Assembly (NCBI GenBank): GCA_016791425.1
Contig: JAEUMQ010000013.1
Span: forward strand, 248,001 to 312,000
Length of the DNA stretch: 64,000 bases
From: Hyphomonadaceae bacterium
Lineage (GTDB): Bacteria; Pseudomonadota; Alphaproteobacteria; Caulobacterales; Aquidulcibacteraceae
Reading direction: 5' to 3'
Part shown: piece by piece, positions 8,336 through 17,934 of the stretch
Position numbering within the stretch: position 1 is the stretch's first letter
How the letters are laid out: the number at the start of each line of letters is the position of its first letter
Made by a program: the position numbers and the translations under genes
The notes under the pieces: model-generated
Database searches by the model: none
What the model saw: only the letters and a program-made list of their open reading frames with translations
Told to the model about the DNA's origin: nothing

Positions 8336-10804
8336 CTATTCCGCTGCGACGGCGACTTGCCTGGTTGATTTCGTTTTGCTGGCGGACGCATGCGCCTCGA
8401 AGCGCCGAACCGCTTCGGCGGCGTCGCGATGACCGCGCAATTCCAGCCAAGCCGCTGCGAAGCCTTCCCGCCCGTGTTCGGTGAGAACTCGGTCCATCAA
8501 GGCGTGGTCTTCCGGCCGGGATGCGCCAACAAATGCAAGCGCAGCGGGCCCAAGGCCCAACTCGAACAGACGCCGTCCGTCGCGGCTGACCAGGTAATAG
8601 TCACGCTTCGGCGTGGCGCTGGCGATAAGCTCGATCTGGCGCGCGTTCAGGCCAAGCGCACGGTAGAAGTCCTGAGAGTGCGGTTCACGCGCGCGATCGT
8701 TCGGCAGAAAGATGCGCGTCGCGCAGGCTTCGATAATTGTTGAGGCGATCGGCGATTGCTCGACATCGGCCAGTTCCTGGCTTGCGAACACCACCGCCAC
8801 ATTGCGTTTGCGCAGGGTCTTCAACCAATCCTGGATCTGGTTTGCGAAGAAGGCGTCCTTCAGGAAGAGCCACGCCTCATCGAGGACCAGCATGGTCGGA
8901 CGCCCGTCAAACCGACGTTCGAGCGCATGAAAGAGCGCGCCGAGAACGGCCCCGGCCGCCTGCTTCTGGCGCAGCAGCTCGTCCATCTCAAAGGCCTGCA
9001 CGGCGCCATGCGTGAGCGTCGAGGCGTCGTGATCGACAAGACGCCCGAACGGGCCGGCTTGCGTGAAGGGCTGCAAGGCGGCGCGCGCACTTGCATCCTG
9101 CACCAGCGCGGCCACGAGCGTTAATGTGCGATCCTCGCGCGGGCGCTCGGCAAGGAGTTCGACCACCCGCCAGAGTTCGGCGCGAAGTTCTGGCGTCACG
9201 CTGACATTGGCCGCCGCGATGAGTCCCGCCAGCCAATCGAGCGACCACGCTCTATCTTCGATGGCCTCTAGACACTCCAACGGCTGCAAGCCGAGCGCGC
9301 CCTCTTCACCGAGATCGAAGAAATCGCCCTTGAGGCCAAGGATGGTCGCGCGAGCGGAGCGGCCCTTGTCGAAGAGATAAAGCTGCGCGCCGGGATAGCG
9401 CAGCCACTGCGCCGCCAGCGTCGCGAGCAATACGGATTTGCCGCTGCCGGTCGGGCCGACAATCATGGTGTGACCGACATCGCCGACATGCAGATCGAGC
9501 CGAAACGGCGTTGCGCCATCAGTCGCCGTCAACATGAGCGGCGATCCATTCAAATGCGCGTTGCGTTCCGGGCCCGCCCAGATCGCGCTCAACGGCAGGA
9601 GATGCGCAAGGCTTGGACTCAACAGCACCGGACGGCGTGCGTCGGCATAAGCCTGACCGGGCAAAGACCCGAGCCATGCTTCCACCGCGTTAACGCTCTC
9701 CACCTGGGTCACGAACCCAAGGCCGTCCGTAACCTGCTGGATTTGGCGGACGGATTCATTCGCCGCCTCCTCAACCGCGTCGGCGACAATAATGGTGAGC
9801 GTTGCAAATCCGGCGCTCACCGCATCGGCGCCCAATTCCTGCAGAGCGTGGTCGGCGTCTTCGGCCTGGTTGGCGGCGTCATTGTCCACCAGCAGCGCCT
9901 CTTCACGGAAGAGCGCTTCGCGCAACAGCGTGAGGAGACCCTTACGTTTGGAAAACCAGCGCTTGCGGATGCGCTCCATTTCGCGGCGGGCGTCCTCGCG
10001 ATCGAGCGGAATGAAACGGCTCACCCAACGATAGGAGAGCGGCAGGCGATTGAGCGCATCGAGAAGACCGGGCTCGGTCTCGGTGACGAAGCTTCGCACT
10101 GAGATAACTTTGAGATGCTGCTCGCCGAGCTTGGGTGAGAGACCGCCCAGAAGCGGCGCATCGCAGAGGAGCGCATCCAGATGAAAGGGCGTGTGCGGCT
10201 TGGCCACCCGATGTGGACGATCGGAGACGCAATCGTGCAGATAGGTCAGCGTCTCCTCATCGCTGAGCCAGCGCGCCTCGGGACAGAACGTCTCCAGAAG
10301 CGCCATCAAGGAGTCGGTTTCCTGCCCGTAGCGCTCCAGGTGATGGCAATAATCTACTTGAACGCCCGCGTCGCCGCCGCCCTCAAACAGGAAGCCTTCC
10401 ATCTTTGTCTGGCGTTCGGCGGGCGGCAGCCAGGTGAGCGTGAAGAAGTAATGACTTTCGAACCGAGCGCCCGCCGCCTCAAACACGGCGCGCCGCTCTT
10501 CATCGATCAACCAAGAGAGCGCATCGGGCCACGCACTATCGGGATAACCCGGCGCCGGCGCACGGCGCGCTTCTACATGCAAACACCATCCCGACCCGAA
10601 GCGGCGCAGCGCATTGTTGAGCCGCGCGCTCACGCCCATCAATTCGGCCGGCGTCGATGAATCCAGATCAGGCCCGCGGAACGTCGCCGTGCGCTGGAAC
10701 GCGCCGTCCTTGTTGAGGACGATGCCAGGCGCGATGAGCGCGGCCCACGGCAGATAGTCCGACAGCTTTGCGCCGTTTTCGCGATAGGGCCTGAGATCGA
10801 GCAT
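8336..10804 (-). CDS. trbE: Conjugal transfer ATPase TrbE (VirB4-like)
   Basis: An 822-residue VirB4/TrbE ATPase that powers pilus assembly and substrate transfer at the inner membrane. The N-terminal CagE/TrbE/VirB domain begins with the typical DLRPYRENGAKLSDYLPW. The C-terminal RecA-like domain has Walker A GPTGSGKSV, the DKGRSAR block and Walker B MLVLDEAWLFL, followed by an ASQELADVEQSP motif. Length and order match the family. Confidence 0.97.
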   Translation of the reverse strand: MLDLRPYRENGAKLSDYLPWAALIAPGIVLNKDGAFQRTATFRGPDLDSSTPAELMGVSARLNNALRRFGSGWCLHVEARRAPAPGYPDSAWPDALSWLIDEERRAVFEAAGARFESHYFFTLTWLPPAERQTKMEGFLFEGGGDAGVQVDYCHHLERYGQETDSLMALLETFCPEARWLSDEETLTYLHDCVSDRPHRVAKPHTPFHLDALLCDAPLLGGLSPKLGEQHLKVISVRSFVTETEPGLLDALNRLPLSYRWVSRFIPLDREDARREMERIRKRWFSKRKGLLTLLREALFREEALLVDNDAANQAEDADHALQELGADAVSAGFATLTIIVADAVEEAANESVRQIQQVTDGLGFVTQVESVNAVEAWLGSLPGQAYADARRPVLLSPSLAHLLPLSAIWAGPERNAHLNGSPLMLTATDGATPFRLDLHVGDVGHTMIVGPTGSGKSVLLATLAAQWLRYPGAQLYLFDKGRSARATILGLKGDFFDLGEEGALGLQPLECLEAIEDRAWSLDWLAGLIAAANVSVTPELRAELWRVVELLAERPREDRTLTLVAALVQDASARAALQPFTQAGPFGRLVDHDASTLTHGAVQAFEMDELLRQKQAAGAVLGALFHALERRFDGRPTMLVLDEAWLFLKDAFFANQIQDWLKTLRKRNVAVVFASQELADVEQSPIASTIIEACATRIFLPNDRAREPHSQDFYRALGLNARQIELIASATPKRDYYLVSRDGRRLFELGLGPAALAFVGASRPEDHALMDRVLTEHGREGFAAAWLELRGHRDAAEAVRRFEAHASASKTKSTRQVAVAAE

Positions 10805-10807
10805 CTC

Positions 10808-11077
10808 TCAGGCTCCCAGATATGAAGGCTTAGCGAGATGGCGCGGCCAGGTGTCGAGGAACCAGGGATCGCGCGCTGCCGCCCACGCCGCCGCGCCCTG
10901 CAGCAGCGCCCAGAGAGGAAACGCAATGAACGGCTGTTGTAGACCGAACCCGATCGCCGCGCCCACGGTCGCGTTGAGAATTGCAAATGCCCGCGGCACG
11001 CCGCCCATCAGGATCGGGCGCGTGAGTGATGTCCTCAGTGGAATGCGATAGCCTTCTGGTTCGAGATCGGCGCTCAT
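10808..11077 (-). CDS. trbD: Conjugal transfer protein TrbD (VirB3-like)
   Basis: An 89-residue membrane protein of the VirB3/TrbD family with two hydrophobic helices (~26-47 and 49-66). It starts with EGYRIPLRTSLTRPILMGGVP and ends with WPRHLAKPSYLGA, both typical of TrbD. The ATG at 11077 overlaps the trbC stop by one base. The longer in-frame extension lies inside trbC and is rejected. Confidence 0.9.
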   Translation of the reverse strand: MSADLEPEGYRIPLRTSLTRPILMGGVPRAFAILNATVGAAIGFGLQQPFIAFPLWALLQGAAAWAAARDPWFLDTWPRHLAKPSYLGA

Positions 11078-11391
11078 CAGATCACCGCGCCGCCCGCGAA
11101 ACCGAAGAAGTCGAGAAAGAACGAGACCGCCGCGAACATGATGGCGATGCCGAGCCCGACAAACGCCAGCTTGCGCACCCCGCCTCCGCCCTCCGAGAAG
11201 ATGATGGTGACGCCAGCGATCACGATCGCGATGACAGCGGCGGCGCGCGCCACCGGCCCAGTGATGGAATCGACAATCTGTTCGAGTGGACCTTCCCACG
11301 GCATGCCGGAACCAGCCGCATAGGCCGGTGCGGCTAAAGCCAACAGCGCCAGCGCCGTCGCGCCCACCCTGACCAATTGCTTGCTATTCAT
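11077..11391 (-). CDS. trbC: Conjugal transfer major pilin TrbC (VirB2-like)
   Basis: A 104-residue pilin precursor. It has a signal peptide ending APAYA, then GSGMPWEGPLEQIVDSITGP and two hydrophobic helices, the usual TrbC/VirB2 layout. The start at 11391 is preferred over an in-frame ATG-like codon at 11421 because a GAAGGGG Shine-Dalgarno precedes it and it overlaps the trbB stop by eight bases. Confidence 0.92.
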   Translation of the reverse strand: MNSKQLVRVGATALALLALAAPAYAAGSGMPWEGPLEQIVDSITGPVARAAAVIAIVIAGVTIIFSEGGGGVRKLAFVGLGIAIMFAAVSFFLDFFGFAGGAVI

Positions 11392-12340
11392 GCGACGCCC
11401 CTTCGCTTGCTGCGGGTTCAAGAATTTCTGTTATGACGCGACCGCCTTCGCGCCTGGCGATGAACACCACGATGTCGACCGCCTGCGCGATCAGGCGCTT
11501 GGGCGGGCTCGCACGCGCTTCCATGCAGAGGTCTTCCAGGCGCGAAAGGGCATCGGCGGCGGAATTCGCATGGACCGTCAGTAGCCCGCCTGGATGACCT
11601 GTATTCCATGCCTTGAGCACTTCGAGCGCTGCGCCATCGCGCACTTCGCCGACGACGATACGGTCGGGACGCAGGCGCAGTGTCATTTGCACGAGATCGC
11701 GCATGGTGACGGGCGGTTCAGTGCGTTTCGCTAAAAGCTGCACGGCGTTCGGACTGGCGCATTGCAGTTCAGCCGTATCTTCAAGGATCACGACTCGCGC
11801 GTCGTGGAACGCAGGCTCGGCCAGGAGCGCATTCAGCAGCGTCGTCTTGCCCGAGCCCGTACCGCCCGCGACGACGATGTTGCGCTTCTCGCGCAGTGCG
11901 TCGCCAATCCGCTTTATCTGTTCAGCCGTGGCGATCCCGTCACGCACATAATCCGCCAGAGTGAAGATCGTCGCGGGCCGTTTGCGGATCGCGAGGATCG
12001 GCGCCTCGACGAGCGGTGGAAGCAGCGCCTGGATGCGCGCCGCGCTGTCGGGAAGGATCGTCTGCAGCGCGGGCCGATGCTCACCGACCGTTTCGCCGGC
12101 CTCATGCGCAATCAGCCTGATGGCTGCTTCGCGGTCCTGCGGCGAGAGCACATGCGCCGTCGGCGCGAGACCTGAGCCGATGCGGTCCAGCCAAACCCTT
12201 CCATCCGCGTTGACCATCGCTTCGACGACATCTGGCGCCTCCAAAGCCTCGGCGATCACCGAACCCAGGGCCCGCGCCAGAGCGGAGCGGCGGCGCGCGG
12301 CGCCGACAGAGAGGCCAATCGAGGCCAATGGCGCGGTCAT
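11384..12340 (-). CDS. trbB: Conjugal transfer ATPase TrbB (VirB11-like)
   Basis: A 318-residue hexameric VirB11/TrbB traffic ATPase at the cytoplasmic face of the channel. It contains Walker A GGTGSGKTTLLNALL, the Asp box VVILEDTAELQC, Walker B RPDRIVVGEVRDGAALE and a His box GHPGGLLTVHANS, in the proper order. It is coupled to the upstream copG gene by a four-base overlap. Confidence 0.96.
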   Translation of the reverse strand: MTAPLASIGLSVGAARRRSALARALGSVIAEALEAPDVVEAMVNADGRVWLDRIGSGLAPTAHVLSPQDREAAIRLIAHEAGETVGEHRPALQTILPDSAARIQALLPPLVEAPILAIRKRPATIFTLADYVRDGIATAEQIKRIGDALREKRNIVVAGGTGSGKTTLLNALLAEPAFHDARVVILEDTAELQCASPNAVQLLAKRTEPPVTMRDLVQMTLRLRPDRIVVGEVRDGAALEVLKAWNTGHPGGLLTVHANSAADALSRLEDLCMEARASPPKRLIAQAVDIVVFIARREGGRVITEILEPAASEGASHE

Positions 12341-12780
12341 GCATTCACCTCGCCATTGACGATATCCGTCGCCTGCTCTCTGCCGGAAAGCGACGAGGCG
12401 GCGCCAAGTGATTTGCCTGGCCCAAGCGCTTGCGTGACGAAATCAAGGAAGCGCTCGAAGCGCGCTTCAGCACTAGCAGCGGCGCTCTCCTCCATCTCCT
12501 CATCGATCGGAGGATTGTGTTCGAGCCACACCCGCACAAACAGCAGCAGGATCTCCTTGATGATCAGGCTCTCGCCGATCGCCTTATCGAGGCGGAGATC
12601 AAAACGGCTGATCCGGCGATCCGCGCTCTCGTCCCTGCCGGCGCCCTCGCCACGTTCAAAGCGCGCCTTGACCGCCTCGGCCACGACACTCGATTCCGAA
12701 CGGTGCTGATCGCGCGCTATCCGACGGATGCGCGTTTCGAGATCGCGCGGCAGATAGACGGTGATGCCTCCGCGCGCCAT
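12337..12780 (-). CDS. CopG-family ribbon-helix-helix regulator of the transfer operon
   Basis: A 147-residue protein whose first ~45 residues (ITVYLPRDLETRIRRIARDQ, SESSVVAEAVKARF) form a ribbon-helix-helix DNA-binding domain. The C-terminal half has a predicted helical hydrophobic patch (LIIKEILLLFVRVWLEHNPPI). CopG-like genes regularly sit between traG and trbB in alphaproteobacterial and Tn4371-type elements. The start at 12780 follows the traG stop by four bases; an upstream extension inside traG is rejected. Confidence 0.85.
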   Translation of the reverse strand: MARGGITVYLPRDLETRIRRIARDQHRSESSVVAEAVKARFERGEGAGRDESADRRISRFDLRLDKAIGESLIIKEILLLFVRVWLEHNPPIDEEMEESAAASAEARFERFLDFVTQALGPGKSLGAASSLSGREQATDIVNGEVNA

Positions 12781-12784
12781 GACT

Positions 12785-14779
12785 CTAAAGCCTCGTCGAC
12801 TTTGCGGCGCGCTCATCGCCGACGTGTGCCTGGTCAACGATGGCGCTTTGCGACGGATGAGGAAGCGGCGCCCCCGTCTCATCCACGAACCCGGCGAGGG
12901 CCAGCTGTGAAATCGATGCCGCACCCTTGGCGAAAAGATCGGGCTGCGGCGCCCGCGCAGTTGCAAGAACTGGCTTCGCGCGCGGCTTTCTTGCGGGCGG
13001 CGGTAGGGCGCCAAGCGCACGCACGTTCGACCAGTCATGCGTTACGGTGAGCTTTGGATTGCCTTTCACCGGCGCCGTAAGGCGCTCAGCGAACACCGCC
13101 TCCCGGTCGAACTTTAACTTCTTGGTTCGCAGAGGCTTCGAACCCGCCACGAAGATGAGCTGTTCGTCGCGCGGCAGCGCGCGCACATCGCCGGGCAGAA
13201 GAAGCGCTCGTCGCTCTTCGCGAATAGTCGTCGATCCGTGCGCCCAGAGCAGCGGACGCGGACGCTTAAGTGTCTCGCTTTCGCGCAGCTCCCACACCTC
13301 TCCCGCCATTTCGGCAATGCGCTTGGCGGTCTCGGTGTCTGCGGCGGCGAAAGACGTGACGATGTGACAATTGTCGAGAATGACATTGTCGCGGCCATAC
13401 GCCTTGGTCAGGTGGTTAAGACTCTGCGTCACCAAGAACGCCTTGAGGCCATAGCCCGCCATCGCGCCCATCATGGTCTCGAAGAACGGCATGCGCCCCA
13501 GCATCGGGAATTCATCCAGGACGAGGATGAGGCGATGCTTCTTGGCCCGGCCGAGCGCATCCGCGCTCTGGTCCTCCATCAGAGCGCGCGCGATCTGATT
13601 GACCAGTAGTCGCAGGAGCGGCGTCAAACGGATCGCATCCGACGGCGGCGGCTGCAGATAGAGCGTAACGGGCCGGTCGGCGCACATGAGATCGCCAATG
13701 CGGAAGTCCGAGGTGGCCGTGTTTCGCGCCACAATCTCATCCGCGAACAGGCCGAAGAAACTCTCCGCTGTCGCCTTCACGCCGGCCTTGAGACGATCTT
13801 CCCCGGCAAGGAAGGATTCCGCGGCGTGCAGAACTTCGGGATGCACTTCCGGCTTACCCGATGTCGGGCTCAAGCGATGCAGCGTCGACTTCATCGCCAA
13901 GGCGGTTGCATCGAGGTCGCGGAGCTTCTCGCGCACGACAGCAAGCGTCTTTCGCGCCTCGGGCTCGGCGTAGATTACATGAAGGATGACGCCGACGAGA
14001 ATTCCCTTCGCCGACCGATCCCAGAAATCCTGGTTGCGGCCATCGCCGTGGGGATCGACGAGTATTTCAACGATGTTCTGAACGTCTCGGATCTCGTTGG
14101 CGCCCTTGCGCACCTCGAACAGCGGATTGAAGGAGGCGGAATCCATGCGTGTCGGCGCAAACCGCAGCACTGGCCCCAATGTCGCGCGAAAGCCGGACGT
14201 GCCAGGAAAGCCGTGGCCCGGATCGCCATCGGCCAGCTCGCCCTTCACGTCGAGCACCAACGCCGAATGCGGCCACGCCAGCAACGTCGGCACGACATGA
14301 CCGCGTCCTTTGCCGGAACGCGACGCGCCAATCAGCAATTGATGTTCGGCGCCGGCGAAGCAGAGAATGTCGCGGCCGAGCTTGCCCAGCACCGTACCAG
14401 TATCCGCAAGAAGCCCCGCTGCCTTTGCATCGGCCGCATCGCCCCACGCCTTGGCCCCGAAGGGCTTCACGCCAGCCTTGCCGCGGCCGACGACGAAGAT
14501 CGGGAGCAGCGCCGTAACGAGCGCTGCGAAGACGATAAGGCGCGCGACCGCGAAGGGCTTAGGAAACGTCTCCGCGTGCAAGCTGGTCCAGGCAAAGATA
14601 GCCCAGGGCGCATAGATCGGTTCGCCGCCGATACTGAGGAAGGGTGCGCCTAGACCAGGCTGGTGCGCAAATACGTCGGCGATGAAGCCCGTGGCGAACC
14701 CGAGCCCGGTGAGCGCAATGAGCGCCGAACACAGCAATGCGACCGCTAAGCGCCGCATATCCCGCCGCCTTTTTGTCAC
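12785..14779 (-). CDS. traG: Type IV coupling protein TraG (VirD4-like)
   Basis: A 664-residue VirD4/TraG coupling ATPase that links the relaxase-DNA complex to the secretion channel. Two N-terminal membrane helices are followed by Walker A GASRSGKGRGHVVPTLL, Walker B LILVLDEFPMLGRM and the conserved TQSLNHLTKAYG block. The start shown is GTG at 14779; an ATG at 14758 gives a seven-residue shorter product and is also plausible. It is the first gene of the leftward copG-trb operon. Confidence 0.94.
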   Translation of the reverse strand: MTKRRRDMRRLAVALLCSALIALTGLGFATGFIADVFAHQPGLGAPFLSIGGEPIYAPWAIFAWTSLHAETFPKPFAVARLIVFAALVTALLPIFVVGRGKAGVKPFGAKAWGDAADAKAAGLLADTGTVLGKLGRDILCFAGAEHQLLIGASRSGKGRGHVVPTLLAWPHSALVLDVKGELADGDPGHGFPGTSGFRATLGPVLRFAPTRMDSASFNPLFEVRKGANEIRDVQNIVEILVDPHGDGRNQDFWDRSAKGILVGVILHVIYAEPEARKTLAVVREKLRDLDATALAMKSTLHRLSPTSGKPEVHPEVLHAAESFLAGEDRLKAGVKATAESFFGLFADEIVARNTATSDFRIGDLMCADRPVTLYLQPPPSDAIRLTPLLRLLVNQIARALMEDQSADALGRAKKHRLILVLDEFPMLGRMPFFETMMGAMAGYGLKAFLVTQSLNHLTKAYGRDNVILDNCHIVTSFAAADTETAKRIAEMAGEVWELRESETLKRPRPLLWAHGSTTIREERRALLLPGDVRALPRDEQLIFVAGSKPLRTKKLKFDREAVFAERLTAPVKGNPKLTVTHDWSNVRALGALPPPARKPRAKPVLATARAPQPDLFAKGAASISQLALAGFVDETGAPLPHPSQSAIVDQAHVGDERAAKSTRL

Positions 14780-15108
14780 GCAGGCCCATTCCTGCGCCTC
14801 AGCGAGAGGTCACGGGGAAATCGCGGCAGCTTGAACTTGATGCGCGCAATGCGTGCATGGGTTGCGCACCGCTATCGTCATGTATTTGCGCAGCGGATTC
14901 ACAATAGGCAGCGAGTGCGCGCAGTGGATTCGGTATCGCTGACTCGATTGCGCATTCACCGCATCAACTGCGGCGCCTGCGCGCAGATGCGATCAACACC
15001 CTGCTTGTAAGGTGGAATTAGCGCGTCCGGTGAATTGCACACTTGATCGCCGCGCTCAAGTTAACATTGATGCGACACGTTGAGCGCTGTCGGCGCCTTT
15101 CATGAGCG
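14780..15108 (-). promoter_or_regulatory. Promoter region of the traG-trb operon with repeated motifs
   Basis: No gene is visible in these 329 bases. They contain GCGCAGCGGATTCACAAT (14888) and GCGCAGTGGATTCGGTAT (14919) as near-direct repeats, an inverted pair GCGCAA/TTGCGC around 14845-14866, and a TGCGCATTCACCG segment (14949) facing an inverted GTGCAATTCACCGG-like copy near 15030. The setting between traG and an Lrp-like regulator suggests operator sites. No promoter hexamers can be fixed with confidence. Confidence 0.4.
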
Positions 15109-15636
15109 CTACTTGCCTTCGCCTGAAGAAAGCAACGGGTGCAAACTCTTCGCCTTGGCGGTGCGCACACCAACAAGCACATCGACCGACTTGATGAAGA
15201 GGTCTTCCGGATCGAGACGCGCGCGCAGCGCGCCCCACGCAGCCACAGACGGCAAGGCTGCCTTGAGCAGATAGTCGAAACGACCCGCAACTTCGTGCGC
15301 CTCGATCACTTCGCTCGCATCGGCAAGGGCAGATTCGAATTCGCTCCGGCGTTTCTGCGCGCGGCCGCGCAATTTTACTTTGATCCAAAGCACCGACCAC
15401 GATGCAAACACGCCCTCCTCCGCCACAGCGACATAGGCGCGGATTACCCCCGCCTCCTCCAACCTCCGCACACGTTGCAAGCAGCCACTTGGCGAGAGGC
15501 CCACCTCGCGCGCGAGCTCTTGATTTTGAATGCGTGCGTCGGTCTTCAGTCGGCGAAGAAGCGCGAGGTCAATGGGATCGAGACGCGCTCCGTTCGGCGC
15601 GTACAGCGGCGGTGTCTGCGACCGCCGCCCGGTCAC
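15109..15636 (-). CDS. Lrp/AsnC-family transcriptional regulator
   Basis: A 175-residue Lrp/AsnC regulator. After a short N-terminal tail it has the winged helix (LDPIDLALLRRLKTDARIQ, LAREVGLSPSGCLQRVRRLE) and a RAM-type effector and oligomerisation domain. The GTG at 15636 is chosen because AGGG precedes it and the product has family length; the open frame runs to 15786 without an obvious better start. Placed just upstream of the traG operon on the same strand, it probably regulates transfer. Confidence 0.82.
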   Translation of the reverse strand: MTGRRSQTPPLYAPNGARLDPIDLALLRRLKTDARIQNQELAREVGLSPSGCLQRVRRLEEAGVIRAYVAVAEEGVFASWSVLWIKVKLRGRAQKRRSEFESALADASEVIEAHEVAGRFDYLLKAALPSVAAWGALRARLDPEDLFIKSVDVLVGVRTAKAKSLHPLLSSGEGK

Positions 15637-15934
15637 GCTTCTACCCTGCCCAATTGTTCGGTCAGCGCGCGCGTCATCATCACGTCCCCAGGGGCCCACT
15701 TTCGGTTGAGTCTTGCGCCCCGACCACCCGCTCGCTGCTGAGGCCTGACCCGAATCAGCCGGGGCCACGCGCCGCGACCAGCGCACATCGCCCGCGCAGC
15801 CGCCCGCGTCGAGGGACGCTCCGCTCTAAAGCCCTCGACCCGGCCGGCTTCAGGCGCGGGCCAGGAGGAAAGAGGTCGCAACGCGCGACCCCGGCGGCCC
15901 GAAACGTCCGCCGCCCACCTTCTGGAGCGATCCC
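15637..15934 (+). promoter_or_regulatory. Leader region of parB with stacked hairpins
   Basis: No gene is seen. The region holds an inverted repeat GTCGAGGG/CCCTCGAC at 15808-15839 with loop ACGCTCCGCTCTAAAG, resembling the hairpins at 3443 and 37976. A GTCGC/GCGAC hairpin (~15876) and a GGCGG/CCGCC pair just before the start follow. A GGAGCG Shine-Dalgarno precedes the parB ATG. It could carry a promoter and a centromere-like or single-strand-folding site. Confidence 0.4.
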
Positions 15935-17863
15935 ATGACAACCGAAATTCTCGATGCGAACACGGAGACCCAGCGCGCCTGCGCCGTGCCGGTCAGCAAA
16001 CTTGTCGTGCATGACGATAATGTCCGACGCACAGACAAGCGAGCGGACATCGAAACGCTTGCGGCGTCCATCGCCGCGCATGGCCTATTGCAGAACCTCT
16101 CCGTCGTGCGCGTGGACGATGGCCGATACGCAGTGGTCGCGGGCGCACGACGGCTTGCGGCGCTGCGGCTCCTCATCAAGCAAGGCCGCCTGCCGCGCGA
16201 CTTCGTGGCGCCGTGCACTATCGTCGAACCGGCGCTTGGCGCGGAAGCGTCGCTCGCGGAAAACGTCCAGCGGGTCGCCATGAACGCGATGGACGAGATG
16301 GAGGCGTTTGCACGCCTCGCCGACGACGGCATGAGCATCGAGTCCATCGCCGAACGCTTCGGTGCAAATGTCCGCCACGTTGAACAGCGCCTCGCTCTGG
16401 GGCGTCTCTCTTCGAAAATCCGCGCGGCCTATCGCAAGGGCGAACTCACCCTGGACGTGGCGCGCGCCTTCTGCCTGACCGACGACCACGGCGCCCAGGA
16501 GCGCTTGTTCAAGCAACTGCCGAAGCCCATCAGCCATCCGGCAAGTGTGCGCAATGCGCTCTCTGGCGGCAGGCTTCCGGCCACCGACCGACTGGCGCGC
16601 TTTGTCGGGCTGGAGGCGTATGAACGCGCCGGCGGACGGATCGTCCGCGACCTCTTCGAGGACGAGGTGGCGTTCCTTGAAGACGGCGAACTTCTTCAAC
16701 GCCTCGCCGCCGAGCGCATCGAGGAGATGCGCGAAACCTTGGCCGGCGAAAGCTGGAGCTGGGTCGAGGCGCAATTGCACCACGGCCAGATCGAGGGATG
16801 CGCGAGCGAGCGTGTTCGTCCGCGTACACGCCCCCTTACAAGGGACGAGCGCCAAGCGATCGCCAACCTCGAAGCCGAAATCGAGGCGTTGGACAACGCA
16901 CTCGAAACCGACGCGGACAACGAGGCCTTATGGACCACGCGCGACGCCGCCGAAGCGCGGCTTGAAGCCCTGCGAGCGTCGTTCCAAGTCTGGGACCAGG
17001 CGGAAATGGCGCACGCCGGCGCGGTCATCACGATCGACCGCAACGGCGAACTCGTCGTTACCCGCGGCCTTATCAAACGCGCAGACCTCAAGGCGATCCG
17101 CAAAGTGCAGACGGCGACCGCAAGCTCGGACAACGATGCCGACGCCGCAGCACCCGCGGACGGCGAACGCGAGAAGCCGTCCATGCTGCCCAAATCGCTG
17201 GTCGAACGACTTACATCCGCGCGCACCCGCGCGCTTCGCGCTGAGCTATCCGCCAATCCGCACGTCGCCCTGGCTCTGGCCGTTCTGACTTTCATTCGCC
17301 GCAGCGCCTCACGTTGCGAAGTGCCGGGACTGGCGGTCGCGGTGAGTCCGGTTGGCTTCGATGACGATGACCGCTTCGAACGCGCGCGAGCCGAAGCGGC
17401 CAGCTCCCACGGCGATGCGCACCTTTACAGTCTCGCCAGCGAGACGCCGGAAACGCTGATCGCATTGCTCGCGCTGTTCGTCGCCGAGGCGCTCGATGTC
17501 ACCCATGATGGCGGATCGCCAGCGGCGGACCGAACGCAAGCGACCGCCGATGAACTCGCATCCGCGCTCGATCTGGACATGAGCAGGTATTGGGAGGCGT
17601 CCACCGAGTTCTGGGAAAAGGCGCCCAAGGCCTACACCGTTGACGCCATCAGCGCCGCCCCGGCGATGGCGAAGCTCTCCGAGAAGGCCCGCAAGCCAAA
17701 GCTTGCAGCGCTGACAAAGATGAAGCGCGCCGACCTCGCCCGCGTCGCGCAACGCCAACTCAAGGATTGGCTTCCTGATGTGCTGATCACGCCGCCACGA
17801 AGCGGGGTGTTCGCGGTCACGTCCACAGGTCACGCAGCGATCGTCCAAGCTGACGCCGCCTAA
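15935..17863 (+). CDS. ParB/KorB-like DNA-binding protein
   Basis: A 642-residue ParB/Spo0J-superfamily protein. Residues ~20-125 form the ParB N-terminal domain (IETLAASIAAHGLLQNLSVV, then VVAGARRLAALRLLI and ASLAENVQRVAMNAMDEMEAF in order). An HTH (SIESIAERFGANVRHVEQRLAL) follows at ~130-155. The remaining ~450 residues are a charged coiled-coil region (~305-350) and a helical C-terminal domain. No ParA is encoded nearby. Large orphan ParB-like proteins of this type sit next to ArdC and SSB on alphaproteobacterial plasmids and ICEs, where they may act in stability, regulation or nuclease functions. Confidence 0.85.
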   Translation: MTTEILDANTETQRACAVPVSKLVVHDDNVRRTDKRADIETLAASIAAHGLLQNLSVVRVDDGRYAVVAGARRLAALRLLIKQGRLPRDFVAPCTIVEPALGAEASLAENVQRVAMNAMDEMEAFARLADDGMSIESIAERFGANVRHVEQRLALGRLSSKIRAAYRKGELTLDVARAFCLTDDHGAQERLFKQLPKPISHPASVRNALSGGRLPATDRLARFVGLEAYERAGGRIVRDLFEDEVAFLEDGELLQRLAAERIEEMRETLAGESWSWVEAQLHHGQIEGCASERVRPRTRPLTRDERQAIANLEAEIEALDNALETDADNEALWTTRDAAEARLEALRASFQVWDQAEMAHAGAVITIDRNGELVVTRGLIKRADLKAIRKVQTATASSDNDADAAAPADGEREKPSMLPKSLVERLTSARTRALRAELSANPHVALALAVLTFIRRSASRCEVPGLAVAVSPVGFDDDDRFERARAEAASSHGDAHLYSLASETPETLIALLALFVAEALDVTHDGGSPAADRTQATADELASALDLDMSRYWEASTEFWEKAPKAYTVDAISAAPAMAKLSEKARKPKLAALTKMKRADLARVAQRQLKDWLPDVLITPPRSGVFAVTSTGHAAIVQADAA

Positions 17864-17887
17864 GCCAGCATCACCAGTCCCTTTCAC

Positions 17888-17912
17888 GCGCCGCCGGCAA
17901 CACCGGCGGCGC
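17888..17912 (+). promoter_or_regulatory. Perfect GC hairpin between parB and ardC
   Basis: GCGCCGCCGG and CCGGCGGCGC form a perfect ten-base-pair stem with loop CAACA, 22 bp before the ardC start. Only a short T run follows, so it may serve as a terminator for parB, an RNA stabiliser, or a leader structure like those before neighbouring genes. Confidence 0.6.
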
Positions 17913-17934
17913 TGTCATTTTGGAGCATCTGCTC

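Noticed and set aside
12781..13038. Extension of the copG-like frame upstream of 12780
   Set aside because: It overlaps the C-terminal coding region of traG, and the ribbon-helix-helix domain starts right at the ATG at 12780.
16530..17288. Frames opposite or overlapping the parB-like gene
   Set aside because: They lack ribosome sites and domain matches, while the parB frame has clear conserved boxes.
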